64,000 nucleotides of DNA, taken from assembly GCA_944548615.1 (NCBI GenBank), contig OX155951.1, positions 40,529,964-40,593,963 of the forward strand, in the 5' to 3' direction. A program made the position numbers and the translations under genes. This document shows, piece by piece, positions 37,827 through 50,279 of the stretch. How positions within the stretch are numbered: position 1 is the first letter of the stretch; each line of letters starts with the position of its first letter. This DNA is from Micropterix aruncella (lineage: Eukaryota; Arthropoda; Insecta; Lepidoptera; Micropterigidae). The notes under the pieces are model-generated. The model made no database searches. It was not told where the DNA came from and saw nothing but the letters and a program-made list of their open reading frames with translations.

Positions 37827-38815
37827 TATATTACAATAAATTGTAAAAATATATATATGTAGAAATGTAAAAATATTTTGAATGCATAACTTTGATTTAT
37901 AGATGACTCTTTGTGGGACTATATGGGAATAGAAACCTCTAATCCTTTGATATATTAAGCTCGGGCAGAAAAGCCGCCATAGTCGTTAAAACTGCCCGGG
38001 TGGGGAATGATTTGCCTTTTGTCTCAATTCACTTCGTCGGAGTAAAGAAACTACCTTGGATATTATTTGATGTTTCATATCGTATTATTAAAATATGAAA
38101 AAATACGTAATGTCTTTTTTAATAATTTATTATTATTTTATTTTTTTAATGAATTCCGATGCGGCACAGATTAAGAATGATTTAAAAATGACATTAAACT
38201 GAATATATTTCGGGATAGGTTTTCGGAATCAAATGCGTATATCGGTCATTTTAGTGTTAAATGAAAACTGTTCAATAACGTACGTTACATAGACAATGCA
38301 CCAGAAAAGCAGAATTCAGAGATAGTACCTACCTATAAATAAATGACTCTCCTAGACAAACTACTAAAATATAATAGGATATTTTTCTTTGCTCAAATGT
38401 GACGTTACATGATCTTATTGCAAACTCACAATGTTTAGCATATTATGCAGATAAACAAGATATGTTTCTTAACTACTGGCGTGGTAAACACGGTAAAAAT
38501 GAACATATATAACAATATTTTTTGAGAATTTACAGTACTTATATTGTTGTTCACATCCGCAAAAAGGTTTGAATCAGCAAATGAAAACTTAATTGCTTTA
38601 ACAACTTATCACATTTAATTAGTCTCTATTACATCAAAGCAATCTTCGTAGTATAATTTAATTTTTAAAAATGCTTTTTTCACTGTTTCATTAAATCATT
38701 TGCTTTGTTTCTGTTTATTCATAATGATAATGTATTTATGTTTAATTTAATTTTTTAATGTCATTTTAATGTCATTTTTTCTCAATAATTAATCTTATTT
38801 AAATAATAAATTTAG
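37827..38815. other. AT-rich, no gene recognised
   Basis: Short frames only. Confidence 0.6.
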
Positions 38816-38962
38816 TGATTATTTGCATCCAAACTTTTCTCCGGTTGTAACGGTCTCCGTTCCATCGGGTTCAGAAGAGGGAGGAAGAGAGAGTGCACCC
38901 GTGGTCGCGCGCCCACCTGTGCACTATAATATAGACTGCGCACTTGACTGCTTCCGGAAAAA

Positions 38963-41900
38963 ATGGACTATGAAAAGACTAAAGAGACCTATGGCGATGG
39001 ACAATGGGTAGCAGTAACCACGGCTGCTACTGCATCTTTTCCTCGTAGTCGAAAATACACAAAAAATAGTATGAAATCCAAAACAATGACATATGGTGCA
39101 TGGAACGTTCGGACTCTTTTGGATCGCGATTCCAACCTTTGCCCTGAAAGAAAAACCGCTATAGTAGCCCGAGAACTACGTCGCTATAATGTTGACATAG
39201 CTGCCCTCAGCGAAACACATCTTGCAGAGGAAGGGGAACTAGTGGAGCACGGCGGTGGATATACCTTCTTTTGGAAGGGCACTGCCGCGTCGGAGCCCAG
39301 ACGATCTGGCGTTGGATTCGCGGTCAAAAACAGCATCGCAAACAAGTTGGAGGAATGTCCTGTTCACATCTCAGACCGCGTTACCTCACTGCGCCTTCAT
39401 TTAAGCAATAAAAACTTCCTCAACGTGATTAGCTTGTACGCGCCAACTCTGGACAAGGAAGACGATGTCAAGGAGAAGTTCTATGAAGAAGTAACTCAAC
39501 ATTTGTCTCAGATACGACCCAAAGAACAAGTTTTACTTCTAGGCGACTTTAATGCGCGAGTTGGACAGGACTACGAAGCGTGGCCTAAAGTTCTTGGAAG
39601 GCATGGAATCGGCAATATGAACAGCAATGGCCAGCTTTTGCTCAGTCTGTGCTCGTTATTTGGACTAGCAATAACTAACACTATGTTCAGACTACCACCG
39701 AAATATAAAACCACCTGGATGCATCCAAGATCCAAGCATTGGCATCTGATTGACTATGCTATAGTCCGCCAAAGAGACATCTCTCAGGTGCACGTCACTC
39801 GCGTCATGCGTGGGGCGGACTGCTGGACGGACCACAGACTCGTCATTACCAAGCTGCAACTTCGCCTACACCCACCGCGTAGGACCGAGAGAGTTAAAGG
39901 TGTTAGCCTAAACCTACAACACCTAGAAAATAAAGAAACGCAGCAAAGATACGTCTCTGCAATGAACCTAGCGCTGAGTACACTTAACGTTGAAGACGGT
40001 GATTTTCAAGCCAACTGGAACCTTCTCTCTTCTCATGTACTAGAAACAGGTACTCAGATCCTGGGCATTAAAACTCGGAGAAACGAGGACTGGTTCGACG
40101 AAAATGAAGAGATACTATCAGAGGCAATTAAAAATCACCGAGAACTACTACGTCGGCAACATCACGGACGCCAGCACCATAACATCACAGATGAGCTAAA
40201 AAGAAGTGGAACTGAGCTACGTAGACTGACTAGGCAAACTAAGGACACTTGGTGGCAAGAAAAGAGCCAACACATGCAGTGGTTAGCCAATACTAACCAA
40301 CTCGGCGACTTCTACTCAGAACTGCGGAAGCTGATTGGTAGTACCCAGCGATGTAGCGTTCCCCTTAAATCCTCTGATGGTTCACATCTGCTGAAAAGCA
40401 AGGAAGATGTGCTGAAGAGATGGGCGGATCACTTTAACACCTTGCTCAACGTGGATCGATCTGTGGACATGCAGCACATCGGCTTAATTCCTGCGCTGCC
40501 TAGTGCTGTTGAGCTAGACGACCCACTCTCTTTGAAAGAGGTAGTTACAGCCCTAAAAGAACAGAAGAATAAGAAGGCGACTGGCATTGACAACTTACCA
40601 GGAGAGCTACTGAAATATGGAGGCGATGAGCTGCACACGAAGCTATGGGCATTGTTCGGACGAATGTGGGTCGAAGAACGTGTACCAGCAGACTTTAAAG
40701 TCTCTCGCATCTGCTCGCTGTACAAGAACAAAGGCGACCGTTCTGACTGCAATTCGTACCGCGGAATATCACTTCTCTCTGCTCCTGGTAAAGTGTTCGC
40801 CCGAATACTTTTAAACCGACTGATGACCCTGTCGGAGAGGATTCTACCAGAAACCCAGTTCGGATTCCGTCCAGATCGAGGAACCTGTGAAGCTATCTTC
40901 TCCGTTCGTCAAATACAGGAAAAAAGCAGAGAACAGGGTCAAAATCTGTATCTATGTTTTGTTGACCTAGAGAAGGCATTTGACAGCGTATCACGTGAAG
41001 CCCTGTGGAAGATTCTGGAAAAGGTTGGATGCACTGAGAAATTTGTCAGACTGATTCGACTTCTGCATGATGACATGGAATGCTGTGTGTCAGTCAACGG
41101 TGAACAAACAGGGTTCTTTCCTGTAAGCCGTGGCGTGAAACAAGGCTGCGTGCTTGCGCCTACCTTGTTTGCCTTATATTTTGCAGTTGTAGTCCGTGAT
41201 GCTCTGCAACACATCTCAGAAGGTGTTAGAATTCGTTTTCGCACAGATGGCTCTCTTTTTAATCTGGCAAGACTTAAAGCCCACACAAAAGTATCATACG
41301 CCACGATAACGGATATAATGTATGCCGATGATCTATGCTTCGTAGCCGAAAGCCCAGATGGCCTGCAAAGGTTAATGACTAACCTCGACGTGTCATGTAA
41401 GAACTTTGGCCTAAAAATCAGTGTGAAGAAAACCGAAGTGATGGCCAACACACTTAATGAAGAACCTATATCTATTAAGCTCGGAGAGACTCCTCTGAAG
41501 CAAGTGGATAAATTCAAATACCTTGGAAGCACTATAACAGCAAAATGTGACCTTGACTCTGAATTGAACGGGAGGATAGGAGCTGCTTCTGCAGCTTTCG
41601 GTAAACTCCGTAGCAAAGTCTTCAGCTCACACGACATCAAGCTGGGAACAAAAGTGTCTGTCTACATGGCGATCGTCCTCCCAAACCTCCTCTACTCGTC
41701 AGAGACATGGTGCCCATACCGAAAGCACATTCGCGCACTTGACAAATTCCACCTTCGATGCCTACGCGACTTAATGAACATCAAGTGGTCGGACCGTGTG
41801 AGGAACACGGAAGTTCTTCGACGCGCTAAAGTCAGCGGAATAGAAGCATACATGATGCGACGACAGCTGAGATGGTGCGGACATGTCTCCCGTATGCCTG

Positions 41901-42276
41901 ATGAGAGAGTGTCAAAGCGTATCTTTTACGCTGAACTAAAGAACGGCAAACGGAAACAAGGCGGCCAGCTACTCAGATACAAGGATACTCAGAAGAGGCA
42001 TATGAAAAGGTGCAACATTGAACCCTCTCAGTGGGAGAGTAAAGCGAAAGATCGCCCAGGATGGAGACTGCTAGTGCAGAGCAATATAGATGATTTTGAA
42101 AAGAAGAGGCTGCTCGACTTAGATGCCAAGCGCGACGAGCTAAAGGCCCGACCACCGGCGGCCATAAAGTATAATTACGTCGATGGTGTCTTGACTTGCG
42201 CCAAATGTGCACGCACATTCAAAGCCAAGATCGGCTACATCAGTCACCTGAGGGCTCACCAGCAAAACCCCCAACA

Positions 42277-42280
<4 letters not shown>
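38963..42280 (+). CDS. LINE endonuclease / reverse transcriptase polyprotein
   Basis: The protein nicks target DNA and copies the element's RNA at the nick. Residues 43-300 form an APE-type endonuclease: WNVRTL (47-52), SETHL (83-87), GDFNARVG (194-201), HLIDYAIV (261-268), TDHRLV (289-294). Residues about 520-860 form the reverse transcriptase: [13 protein letters not shown] (542-554), YRGISLL (599-605), FGFRPDRGT (633-641), FVDLEKAFD (666-674), GVKQGC (724-729) and catalytic YADD (787-790). A thumb and C-terminal region follows, with YLGSTIT, LYSSETW and [11 protein letters not shown]2H2 finger closes it: C1079, C1082, H1095, H1099. The layout suggests an RTE-related or neighbouring clade, of the sort often annotated in animals as craniofacial development protein 2-like; I am unsure of the clade. 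No stop, shift or lost catalytic residue is visible. Translation may begin at 38963 or at a later ATG (residue 37 or 42) nearer the endonuclease. Confidence 0.95.

Positions 42281-42321
<41 letters not shown>
42279..42321 (+). repeat. LINE poly-A tail
   Basis: 43 consecutive A residues beginning within the TAA stop codon, so the copy has no 3' untranslated region. Confidence 0.95.
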
Positions 42322-42323
<2 letters not shown>

Positions 42324-44080
42324 ATCTAGAATGCAATCGCTATGGCCGAATACGGCTAGAAGGATATATATAATGATAATGTTTATTCGTAAAGCAAATT
42401 ATAACATTTACTTTATGAATTCATAATGTAAATGTTATAATTTCCCATTCTATAAATATTTTATCATACTTGTATGTAGCAGTTTCACTAGTATGTCAAT
42501 ATGGCGTGGTTTGAAATTAAACACGTAACATATTATTGCGCTTGAATTGTATCTAAAGCTTGGTCAGCACTGTATGTTTATTGGTCAAACAATAAAGTTT
42601 CAAAGTTTCAATGCCGGGCTGTCGGACATTTAAAATCACAGAACCTTTCAAAAACATTAAAAAGATTATATAATAGGTAATGCATTTTATTCTATTGAGT
42701 AATTTATGAATCGTACGAATTAATATGATTTTAGAAATTCTTTTTAAATGCAATTTTAATATTTTTAAAATATAAATGCGTTTATTATTGGCTCTATGAA
42801 AAATACTTTTTAGTTTTGAACTTGACTTGCCAACGTAATAAGTTAATTTTAGTTTGTTTTATTTCGATTATTTTATTTTATTTTATCATTTTTTTCATTT
42901 TATTTTATCGGCTATTAGTTGCCAAGATGTGTCATTTCTCCTTATTACCTAAACATGCTAGTTTTTATGCATGCTATTTAAATACTAGTCAATTTAATCT
43001 ACCCTAAATATATGTCGTATGTTTACTTTTCGATTGTCGAGTTTCGGAAGCACAGCTATTAAGGCAATCTTCGTCTGATTTTGCAAAGCAAAGTTGGGGT
43101 TCGGCCGCTGCCCATTAACCGGAAGCTGGAGAGTGTTTCTAAGTAGCTGCAACGCCTCGTGCTGCGGACGCAAAGCACCTCTAATAAAATAGTAGATGGG
43201 CCTATGCATGTGCGAAAAATTGTCCAACGTCGCGTCACGTTTGCACGGATATTTGTTTCTATGGAATCGGACCAAACAAAAAAGTCAGCGAAATGGCAAA
43301 ACAGGACTGCAAACGGAGAATGGCCGACTGGCGTTCTAAATAAATTAGATTACTTTGATCGTACGACCAGACAAAAAATACTTTTTCGTGTATAAATATG
43401 TAAACGATTGTTTTTTTCTATACCATAACCATAACCAATAACCAACGAGGATTTTCTTACAAAGCTTTGGTGCAATTTTGACTATTTCCATAAAATTCCT
43501 TATTCACAGATATTTTATTTAAATGTTCTTAAAAAATTCGTCATTTAGGCAATACCACGTTGATCAATTTGTTCAATGACTCAATAACTTATACTTGAGT
43601 TTGCTCCATTCTGAGTCATTATTTACTGGGCTACTACAATTTTACAAAATCAAATGTGCCCGTATCTGACAATAACTTAGTAATCTAAGGTATAATTTCT
43701 AGCAGATTTTAAAACAGAAATAATTATTTTACCCTATATCAAGATTCTATTTTACGCGTGCCATCTATCAATTGAGAAAAGATAGTATCAATGACAGTCA
43801 AAAACTTCAGACCCAAAAGCGTTCGAAACTTGAAAAGTGACACACAATAGTGTATGAACTAAAAAATGAACTTAAAAAATCATTCATTTTTCGACATTAT
43901 TTTTCCCTTGTATCCAATATCTTACCGAGCGCCTCGAGAAAATTCCCGCGACTATGCTTATCTATAAAACAGTCGATACGCTCTAAGAAAACTTGTACTC
44001 ATCGGTGCCGTTTTCGATCGGATTTTTGAAGATCGAAAATAAGTGGCAGACTTTTAAAGGACATTTATCTCGACTGTGCT
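42322..44080. other. AT-rich, no gene recognised
   Basis: Overlapping frames on both strands at 42994-43395 (78 and 93 codons) carry no recognisable domain. Confidence 0.55.
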
Positions 44081-44084
44081 CGAC

Positions 44085-44525
44085 TTCGCGGGGGTGGTTG
44101 TTAACCTTATGGCAGCTGCTCTTAAAACGGCCATTTGGCTACCTGATCCCGGGTGAATAAGCCGGGCAAAGAAAGGATGCCGTGGTCCGCGATAGATTCG
44201 GTTGATACCGAATCACCGCTTCATAAGCGAGAGGACCGCGCAAGCAAAATCGATCCTTTAAACAGTCAGGAGGTAGGAGGTATCCTAAGGTTAATTCCAG
44301 ACGGAGATATCCTTCCAAACTGGTAGTGAGGGGGCGAGGCTGCCCGCTGTTTTCTTTTCCCGGTGCCTCGCCGTAAGGCGTTGGCCTCTTACGTGGCGTA
44401 GCTAGACTGAGGATTGTTTTTGACCCAAGTCTTTTGAGCACACCTCACGGGAGACAGAACGATCAATATTGTTAAAACTTCCTGAGGTGACTGGTTCGCC
44501 CGTTGTAGTTGACAGCTTTAGTTGT
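44085..44525 (-). repeat. G-family dispersed repeat
   Basis: Reverse-complement copy: GTCCGCGATAGATTCGGTTG, CACCGCTTCATAAGCGAGAG, a CGTGGCGTAGCTAGAC block and an end GGTTCGCCCGTTGTAGTTGA match 6740-7090 closely. Confidence 0.75.
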
Positions 44526-44529
44526 CTGG

Positions 44530-44890
44530 TGGATTTCCGCCAGCAAGCAGAGACATCTCCTGGCCGCAGTTTCCGCAGGTTGCCTGGGCGGTCTTCGGAC
44601 TCGGCTAGTCTTTGGCGGCGTGCTTATCCCAGCAGCAGACGTATAGTTGTGTCCAGTTGCAATTATGGATACTGTGCCGGAACTTCTGGCAGTAGTGGCA
44701 CTGTTAAGGACCGTTCCTGCCCTTACAGGTCTCCACGGTGACCCTTAGGTAATAGATATCTGCGAGCACGTAGACCTACTGCCAGCGCTCGTTCTTCAGG
44801 ACAACGGCGAATAAAAGGTCTCGCTGCCCCCCGTGGATCATCAGGATGCAGCTGGCTTCGAAGTCGTTGTCGGCTAGCCAGGAGATGACT
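44530..44890 (-). pseudogene. LINE ORF1 (gag-like) remnant with zinc knuckles
   Basis: Minus-strand translation shows LLFAVVLKNERWQ, then YYLRVTVETCKGRNGP, then CHYCQKFRHSIHNCN, CCWDKHAAKD and TCGNCG. This is the order seen in jockey-group ORF1 proteins: a PRE/C2HC-type segment followed by C-x-x-C-x(4)-H-x(4)-C knuckles that bind the element's RNA. Several stops break the frame. It lies directly next to a G-family copy in the same orientation. Confidence 0.7.
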
Positions 44891-44899
44891 AATTTTTGA

Positions 44900-46690
44900 C
44901 TATCAGCAAATTAGCCTAGCAATGTATAGCCTAGCGATCCTCTTTTGCCCTCCCTTTTATATATTTCGCTCGCAATTGCTATTTCGCTCTCATTTCTTTA
45001 CTATCGTAACACTCTTAGCGAATAGGAAATGTACAGACACTTTAAAGGCTTCCAATCTGAATAAATAAAATAAAATGTATTATTTCTCACAGTAATAACC
45101 TATTTTTATACATTCAGATTTTGCCATGTAAGCCGATTTTTAGGATTTCTCAGACTTTTCCGATTTTATATTTTATATAGAACTTGCTGAGATCAACAAG
45201 GCATAATTAATTTACCCCAAAAATGTGAAAAACGTGTGGTACGCCTGCACTGTTCGACCCTAAATGACCCTTCCCAATTATCATACTAACTTTTGCCCGT
45301 GAAACGCCTGATTTTACTAAAGAACGACTTTACTTTGAATCCGTAAAAACCAATATCTTTAATTAAAATATGTTTAGCCGCGGCTATTTTCATACACACA
45401 AACTTCTGAGATTACGTCATTGTCCGCGTCAACTGATTACATACATAATAGAAGAAAAAACATTTGTATTCTATAGCGTAGACCTAGGATACTTACTATT
45501 TAATGGAAAGGCCGATCTATGCTTCTATTAAAGTCAATACGCGCAGCTCGTTTGTAATCAGCGACGCAAATATTGACACGAACCTTGCACCGAGTGGGTC
45601 GACGAGAGGCTGGCATAGGCGGCATCCAGCGAGGGCGAGACGTCTTATTTAACTTCAGCTTTCTGATTTTTCAGTCAGTATGTGTAGTTCAGCAACGGTC
45701 TGTGATTGCTGCAGCGGTTTAGCAGTTTCACTTCAATCCGATTCAATTTCCCTTTATTGGTATCCGAGCACAGGGAGTGGTCCGACGGTATAGGAGTCGG
45801 TATGCTTCCATACAGTTGACACTGATACGGTTAAGAGCGTATTTGTATTTACGAATCGCTCTCTCGCAAATTTGAAATGGATTTACAGTTAGAATGGGTT
45901 TCAGGTACTCTCAATAATGGCACCAGCATTTCAATTGATTTAAAGTTGAACCTCTGAATGCACTCTACTTTTTTCAAATGAGATGTCATTCCTACTTTTG
46001 CTATAATCCATAGGGTTCGTATACCTCAAGGCATCTTTTATACACCTTTCCTGTATTCGTTGACAACTATAGCGAAGAACTCTTCGCCTAGTTCGGTCAC
46101 CTGGGTACATTTTCCTGAAAATTGTGAAAACAAATCTTAGATTATGGCATAGTATACAATTGGATGTACTCATCGACTTTATTGTACTCCATTATCGGAT
46201 AGTACAAATTGGGTAATGACATAACGAAGAAAATCTTAATTCTTCATATAATATGCAATTATTTTACTCGTCGTCCATTTTACGGAAATGAACAATAATT
46301 GCTAAAACAGCAAGTAACAATACGGAAATCGTTAGAAATGGAGAAGCACAAATTTTAGGATTACGCACCTATAGGTTGAGAAGTTTACAGCTTGCTTATA
46401 CAGAATTCTTATACAGCATACCAATTTTACATTTACTAATGAATTATCTACTTACTCTCGCATACTAAGGCCATGAATCATAAAGACGTTGATGGGTCTT
46501 ATAATTACCGAAATCCATTACGAAATCGGACTAAAGGCTTTCACAAATACGTTTATCACGAATATATAATGGGACTAAAAGTCTCAGTCTTTTCCGCTTG
46601 TTAGGCTATAATTACTTGCTCTTTAAAAACGAAAGAATTGATTGTTTTTAATTAAAAGTATAAGAATCCGGCAGGCTTACCAGTCACTTT
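44900..46690. other. no gene recognised
   Basis: A 77-codon minus-strand frame (45940-46173) with a basic stretch MYPGDRTRRRVLRYSCQRI could be part of a decayed LINE, but I cannot place it. Confidence 0.45.
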
Positions 46691-46699
46691 CTGAGTGAG

Positions 46700-47020
46700 A
46701 TTATCAAACAAAGGATCAGCTTCCACAGAAACGTAAGATACAGGAAGCAGATGAGTCAATATACCGGGAACGACATTTTCCACTCTTTCTTTTGGGGGAC
46801 CTCAAAGCCGGTCTCAGGCAAACGAATACCCAATCGTGCTAGACTTTCACTTGGATTCTTAAGATTCCGAAACCAATGGAGGCTCAAATGATCGGTGCAT
46901 ATCATGAATATGGGACCGCCATCATTAGCTGTAAGATATTGCTTTTAGGCAATAAGCTCGCCGTTTTGTTAAAGCAAATAAAGCGTTTAATTATTATTAT
47001 TATTATTATTATTATAATGG
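46700..47020 (+). repeat. probable LINE/SINE 3' end with ATT tail
   Basis: The run ends AATAAAGCGTTTAATTATT followed by about nine ATT units (46988-47014). A polyadenylation-like AATAAA just before a simple repeat is typical of a retroelement tail. No coding motif was recognised upstream. Confidence 0.45.
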
Positions 47021-47477
47021 GTGAAAACATGAATACACGTATAGTTCAACAGCTTCCGCTCTGTGGCCGAAAAACGTGTTTCATTTGGTAAAAGAGTTCT
47101 ACACGTGAAAACTATGGAGAGGAAAGGGGGGGGATCGATCCCATTGATAGGTGGGTACTCTGACTGACATCTCCACCGAGACCATACTAAAAAGCCCTAC
47201 AATAGCCGAGAATTGGTTAATCTCTGAGTAATCCGGACAAGCTAAAAGTAGACTCGATATTAAGGCAGTTTTTAATTTTTAGAAACCCTTTTCAGCTTCA
47301 ATGACCAATTCACTATTTATATTTTTATTTTATTATTTTTTTATGAAACATACAGCTGTTGCAATATCTGACATACAAAATTATTCAATTTTAAGGACAA
47401 AACTAATTACATGTTTGTAATTATACATTTCATTAAACAGAACACCTTTAGAATGTGGTAAGGGAAACATAACAAGT

Positions 47478-47700
47478 AAATGAATGAATAAATGAATGAA
47501 TGAATGTATGAAAATCTCTTTATTGCACAATAAAAATAAGGTACAATGGCGGACTTATTGCTACACTATTTAATGTGACTACACTTGTATATTACATATA
47601 GATAGATATATTATTTATATATATTCATGAATACATAGTATTATTATTATTGTATTACAATTACAATGGCATGTCAACTCCGTCATTAATCATTGCTCTC
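47478..47700 (-). repeat. probable LINE 3' end with ATTC tail
   Basis: A (GAAT)n run at 47480-47510 is followed by CTCTTTATTGCACAATAAAAA and AATGGCGGACTTATTGCT. The last block recurs at about 25017-25034. Read on the minus strand this is a 3' untranslated region, an AATAAAGAG signal and a simple-repeat tail. Confidence 0.5.
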
Positions 47701-48090
47701 TTGAGAGCGATAGATTATGTATTGAACACGTCAATATTGCTTACCCCAATATATGAAACAATTTTGTGCATAATTAGTGACAACCTGCGAAAGGTGGAAT
47801 AACTCCGTTTGCCAAGTGACTCGCGATGGTACGCGTAAAGATACCATTCCAATCAGATCAGGACAATCTATGCAACTGTAAATACTTTATGGAAAAATAC
47901 CACAACTGCGCATTTTCTTCTTGGTTGCAATGACTGAAGCGCATAATAAATTAATAGTTTAAAAAAACACTAAAAACACGCTTTTATAAATGCACGTAAA
48001 AACCAGAAAAACGACTATTGTATCAGAACAACTTATCTGTAAACGTATCTTTGCAAAACCATAATAAACAATGATAAGATTGTACACATA
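47701..48090. other. no gene recognised
   Basis: Ordinary AT-rich sequence. Confidence 0.5.
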
Positions 48091-48094
48091 TCTA

Positions 48095-48330
48095 TCGTTG
48101 TTACAAGACCTTTCTAACAAGTCCAAACACGGCTATGATACGATATTCCATCATGGAATGCCAGTGCCTATCTTCCGGCTTCATCATCAGACCTTGAAAC
48201 CTAATCGTGGTCAAAGTTCATTCCAAGACTTTTCTAACAAGTCCAAACACAGCTATGATACGATGTTCCATCATGAAGTTCCAGTTCATATCTTCCGACT
48301 CCATCATCAGATCAGTTCGACAGTACCATA
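48095..48330 (+). repeat. 120-bp tandem duplication
   Basis: TTTCTAACAAGTCCAAACAC starts at 48111 and again exactly 120 bases later at 48231. The following blocks GGCTATGATACGAT / AGCTATGATACGAT and TCATCATCAGA also recur with the same period. Two diverged units. Confidence 0.85.
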
Positions 48331-50200
48331 TTATTGTATTGTCATCAGACTACATACAGCTGCCAATTTTCATGACGCTACGATCCTTGGAAGATGGTTA
48401 AATTAGTTACCTTAGATTCCATTACATAGTTAGTTACATACAATACGACCTAATACAAGCGTGTAAAAATTAGCTGCTTTGTTGTATTTGGGAAGGACAA
48501 AAAAAACAGTAATTCAAACGTTTTAAAAACAAATGAATACGTTCAATTGACTTTGCGTGTAATGAATACATATGCATAAACGTTCCGAATATTATAAGTG
48601 TGGCTTCAACTCGAATTGCGATTTGGTTTGACGGCAATAATGATCAGTTCTGTGTAGCGGCGGCGCTATGGTCGGCGGGCGGTTCGCACGGGCGAATGCA
48701 GCTGCAAAATCGCCATTCTCCGTTAATTGAGTTATCGCATCGTGTAACAACCGCTCGACGCTCAATAGCCTCCACTCCGATTATGTCACTAATGAAATGT
48801 GCTCCATTGTCGTTTCCACGCGCGCAGCCAGCCTCCAGTACTAACACGGTGCGCCGTGAAAGATTTAAAAAGATACGATATTACTTTGGCACTATAGCGT
48901 ATTAATAGAACCATTGATTATATGGTATTAGGTACTAGACTCAACCTTATAGTAGGTTTTGGCAACCATCTGTGCCAGCGACCCGTAAGAGGCGCTGATA
49001 GCATTATCCGGCGAAACTAATAGCAATTTAATTGGTCGTCTATAAGAACTATGATATAATAAACAAGTTTTTAAAGGACTGAATAATTATAAAAATCCAA
49101 TAATTTTACCAATTATAACAACATCAACGTTAAATTTTATTAGTGCCATCTATCGTATTTTTATATGCTGTTACATCTTAGAAATAACAAGGAGATATTC
49201 AGTACTATATATTATTATATCTAACCAGTAAAGTGCATAATTATTACGTATTGAAACCTGTATACCAAATTAAATATTGTCATCATTATATAAATAATAT
49301 TTAAACAGATAGTTATGATTTAAAAATCCGTTTTTATTCTATTAGTATTCTATTTTGAGATACGATACCGTATAGTTACAGTATACCAAACAGTAGCTTT
49401 ACTCTCGAGCTACAGGGCGATGCGGGAAGAGGGTGCGAGGAATGTGGGCAGAGGGCTTTTATAATTCCTGCAGTGGAATGGCACTTTCCCATCGAGACAC
49501 TTTCACTTTATTCTTAGCAAAGTGAATGCTGTCCAACAGTTACATTTAGCCTTGGATCTGGGGGGGGGGGGAGGGCAAACCAGAGTACTTGCATCGGGTG
49601 GCAACTTATGGGTGGCTAAACTCATGGGTTTGAATAAAAGCTTATTTCACTGAAGCGCCTAGCATCCGGGGCGCGTCGTACTATCGATTGTTGATTTGAT
49701 TTTGGAAGATATCTTAAATTGATTTTTAAACGCGTACGCTGTTGGTGTAATATCTCTGCCAGGAGATTTCCCGTCTTCTCTAAAAAATCCTCCCCACAGA
49801 CCAAAGAGGGCGAAGCAGCCCTAGCGTGGCCAAAAAAACCCGAACGGCCAAACGTAAGTGATGATCGATATGTATGTGCTAGTAATTCTCATTGAATTCT
49901 CTTTTAAACGTGTCACTATTAGTTGGTAATTGTTGCATTCGCGGAGAGGAAAGGTGGAAGTGTAAAGCTGTAACAAGATTAGATAGTATATACCTGTGTA
50001 GTAGTGGATACCTGCGTTTAGAAAATGAACTGCTACGAATTATAGTATGAGGAGAAAAATCTTTGTATCGATGTATCGATGTATGTATTGTATTTATTAT
50101 ATCACATAATGTATGGTGAATTTTAGTACTTAAATCCATAAAAAAATATTTTCTATTTGTTAATATAAAATGGTGGAGGGTTACCTTTATTTTTTCCTTC
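48331..50200. other. no gene recognised
   Basis: Contains a GC-rich patch at 48640-48850 and a run of 12 G residues at 49561-49572. Frames up to 101 codons lack domains. Confidence 0.5.
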
Positions 50201-50279
50201 CTTTTGTGTCTCCATCTTTTCTTTTCGAATTATATTAGTTTAATACTATTATTCATGTTTTTTTTACATTTTCTGCCTC

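Larger units (their letters stand above)
38830..42321 (+). mobile_element. LINE retrotransposon with intact ORF and poly-A tail
   Basis: The element consists of a GC-richer leader (from about 38830), one complete 1105-codon frame, and a 43-base A tail (42279-42321) that overlaps the stop codon. The exact 5' end is inferred from the change in composition. I did not find a target duplication: GAATCTAGAATG after the tail has no clear partner upstream. The undamaged frame and long pure A tail suggest a very recent insertion. Confidence 0.9.

Noticed and set aside
40939..41640. A 233-codon minus-strand frame
   Set aside because: It is a shadow of the LINE reverse-transcriptase frame on the opposite strand.
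42322..42340. Target duplication of the intact LINE
   Set aside because: The sequence after the A tail has no clear match near the presumed 5' end at about 38830.
42994..43395. Overlapping frames of 78 and 93 codons on both strands
   Set aside because: No recognised motif on either strand.
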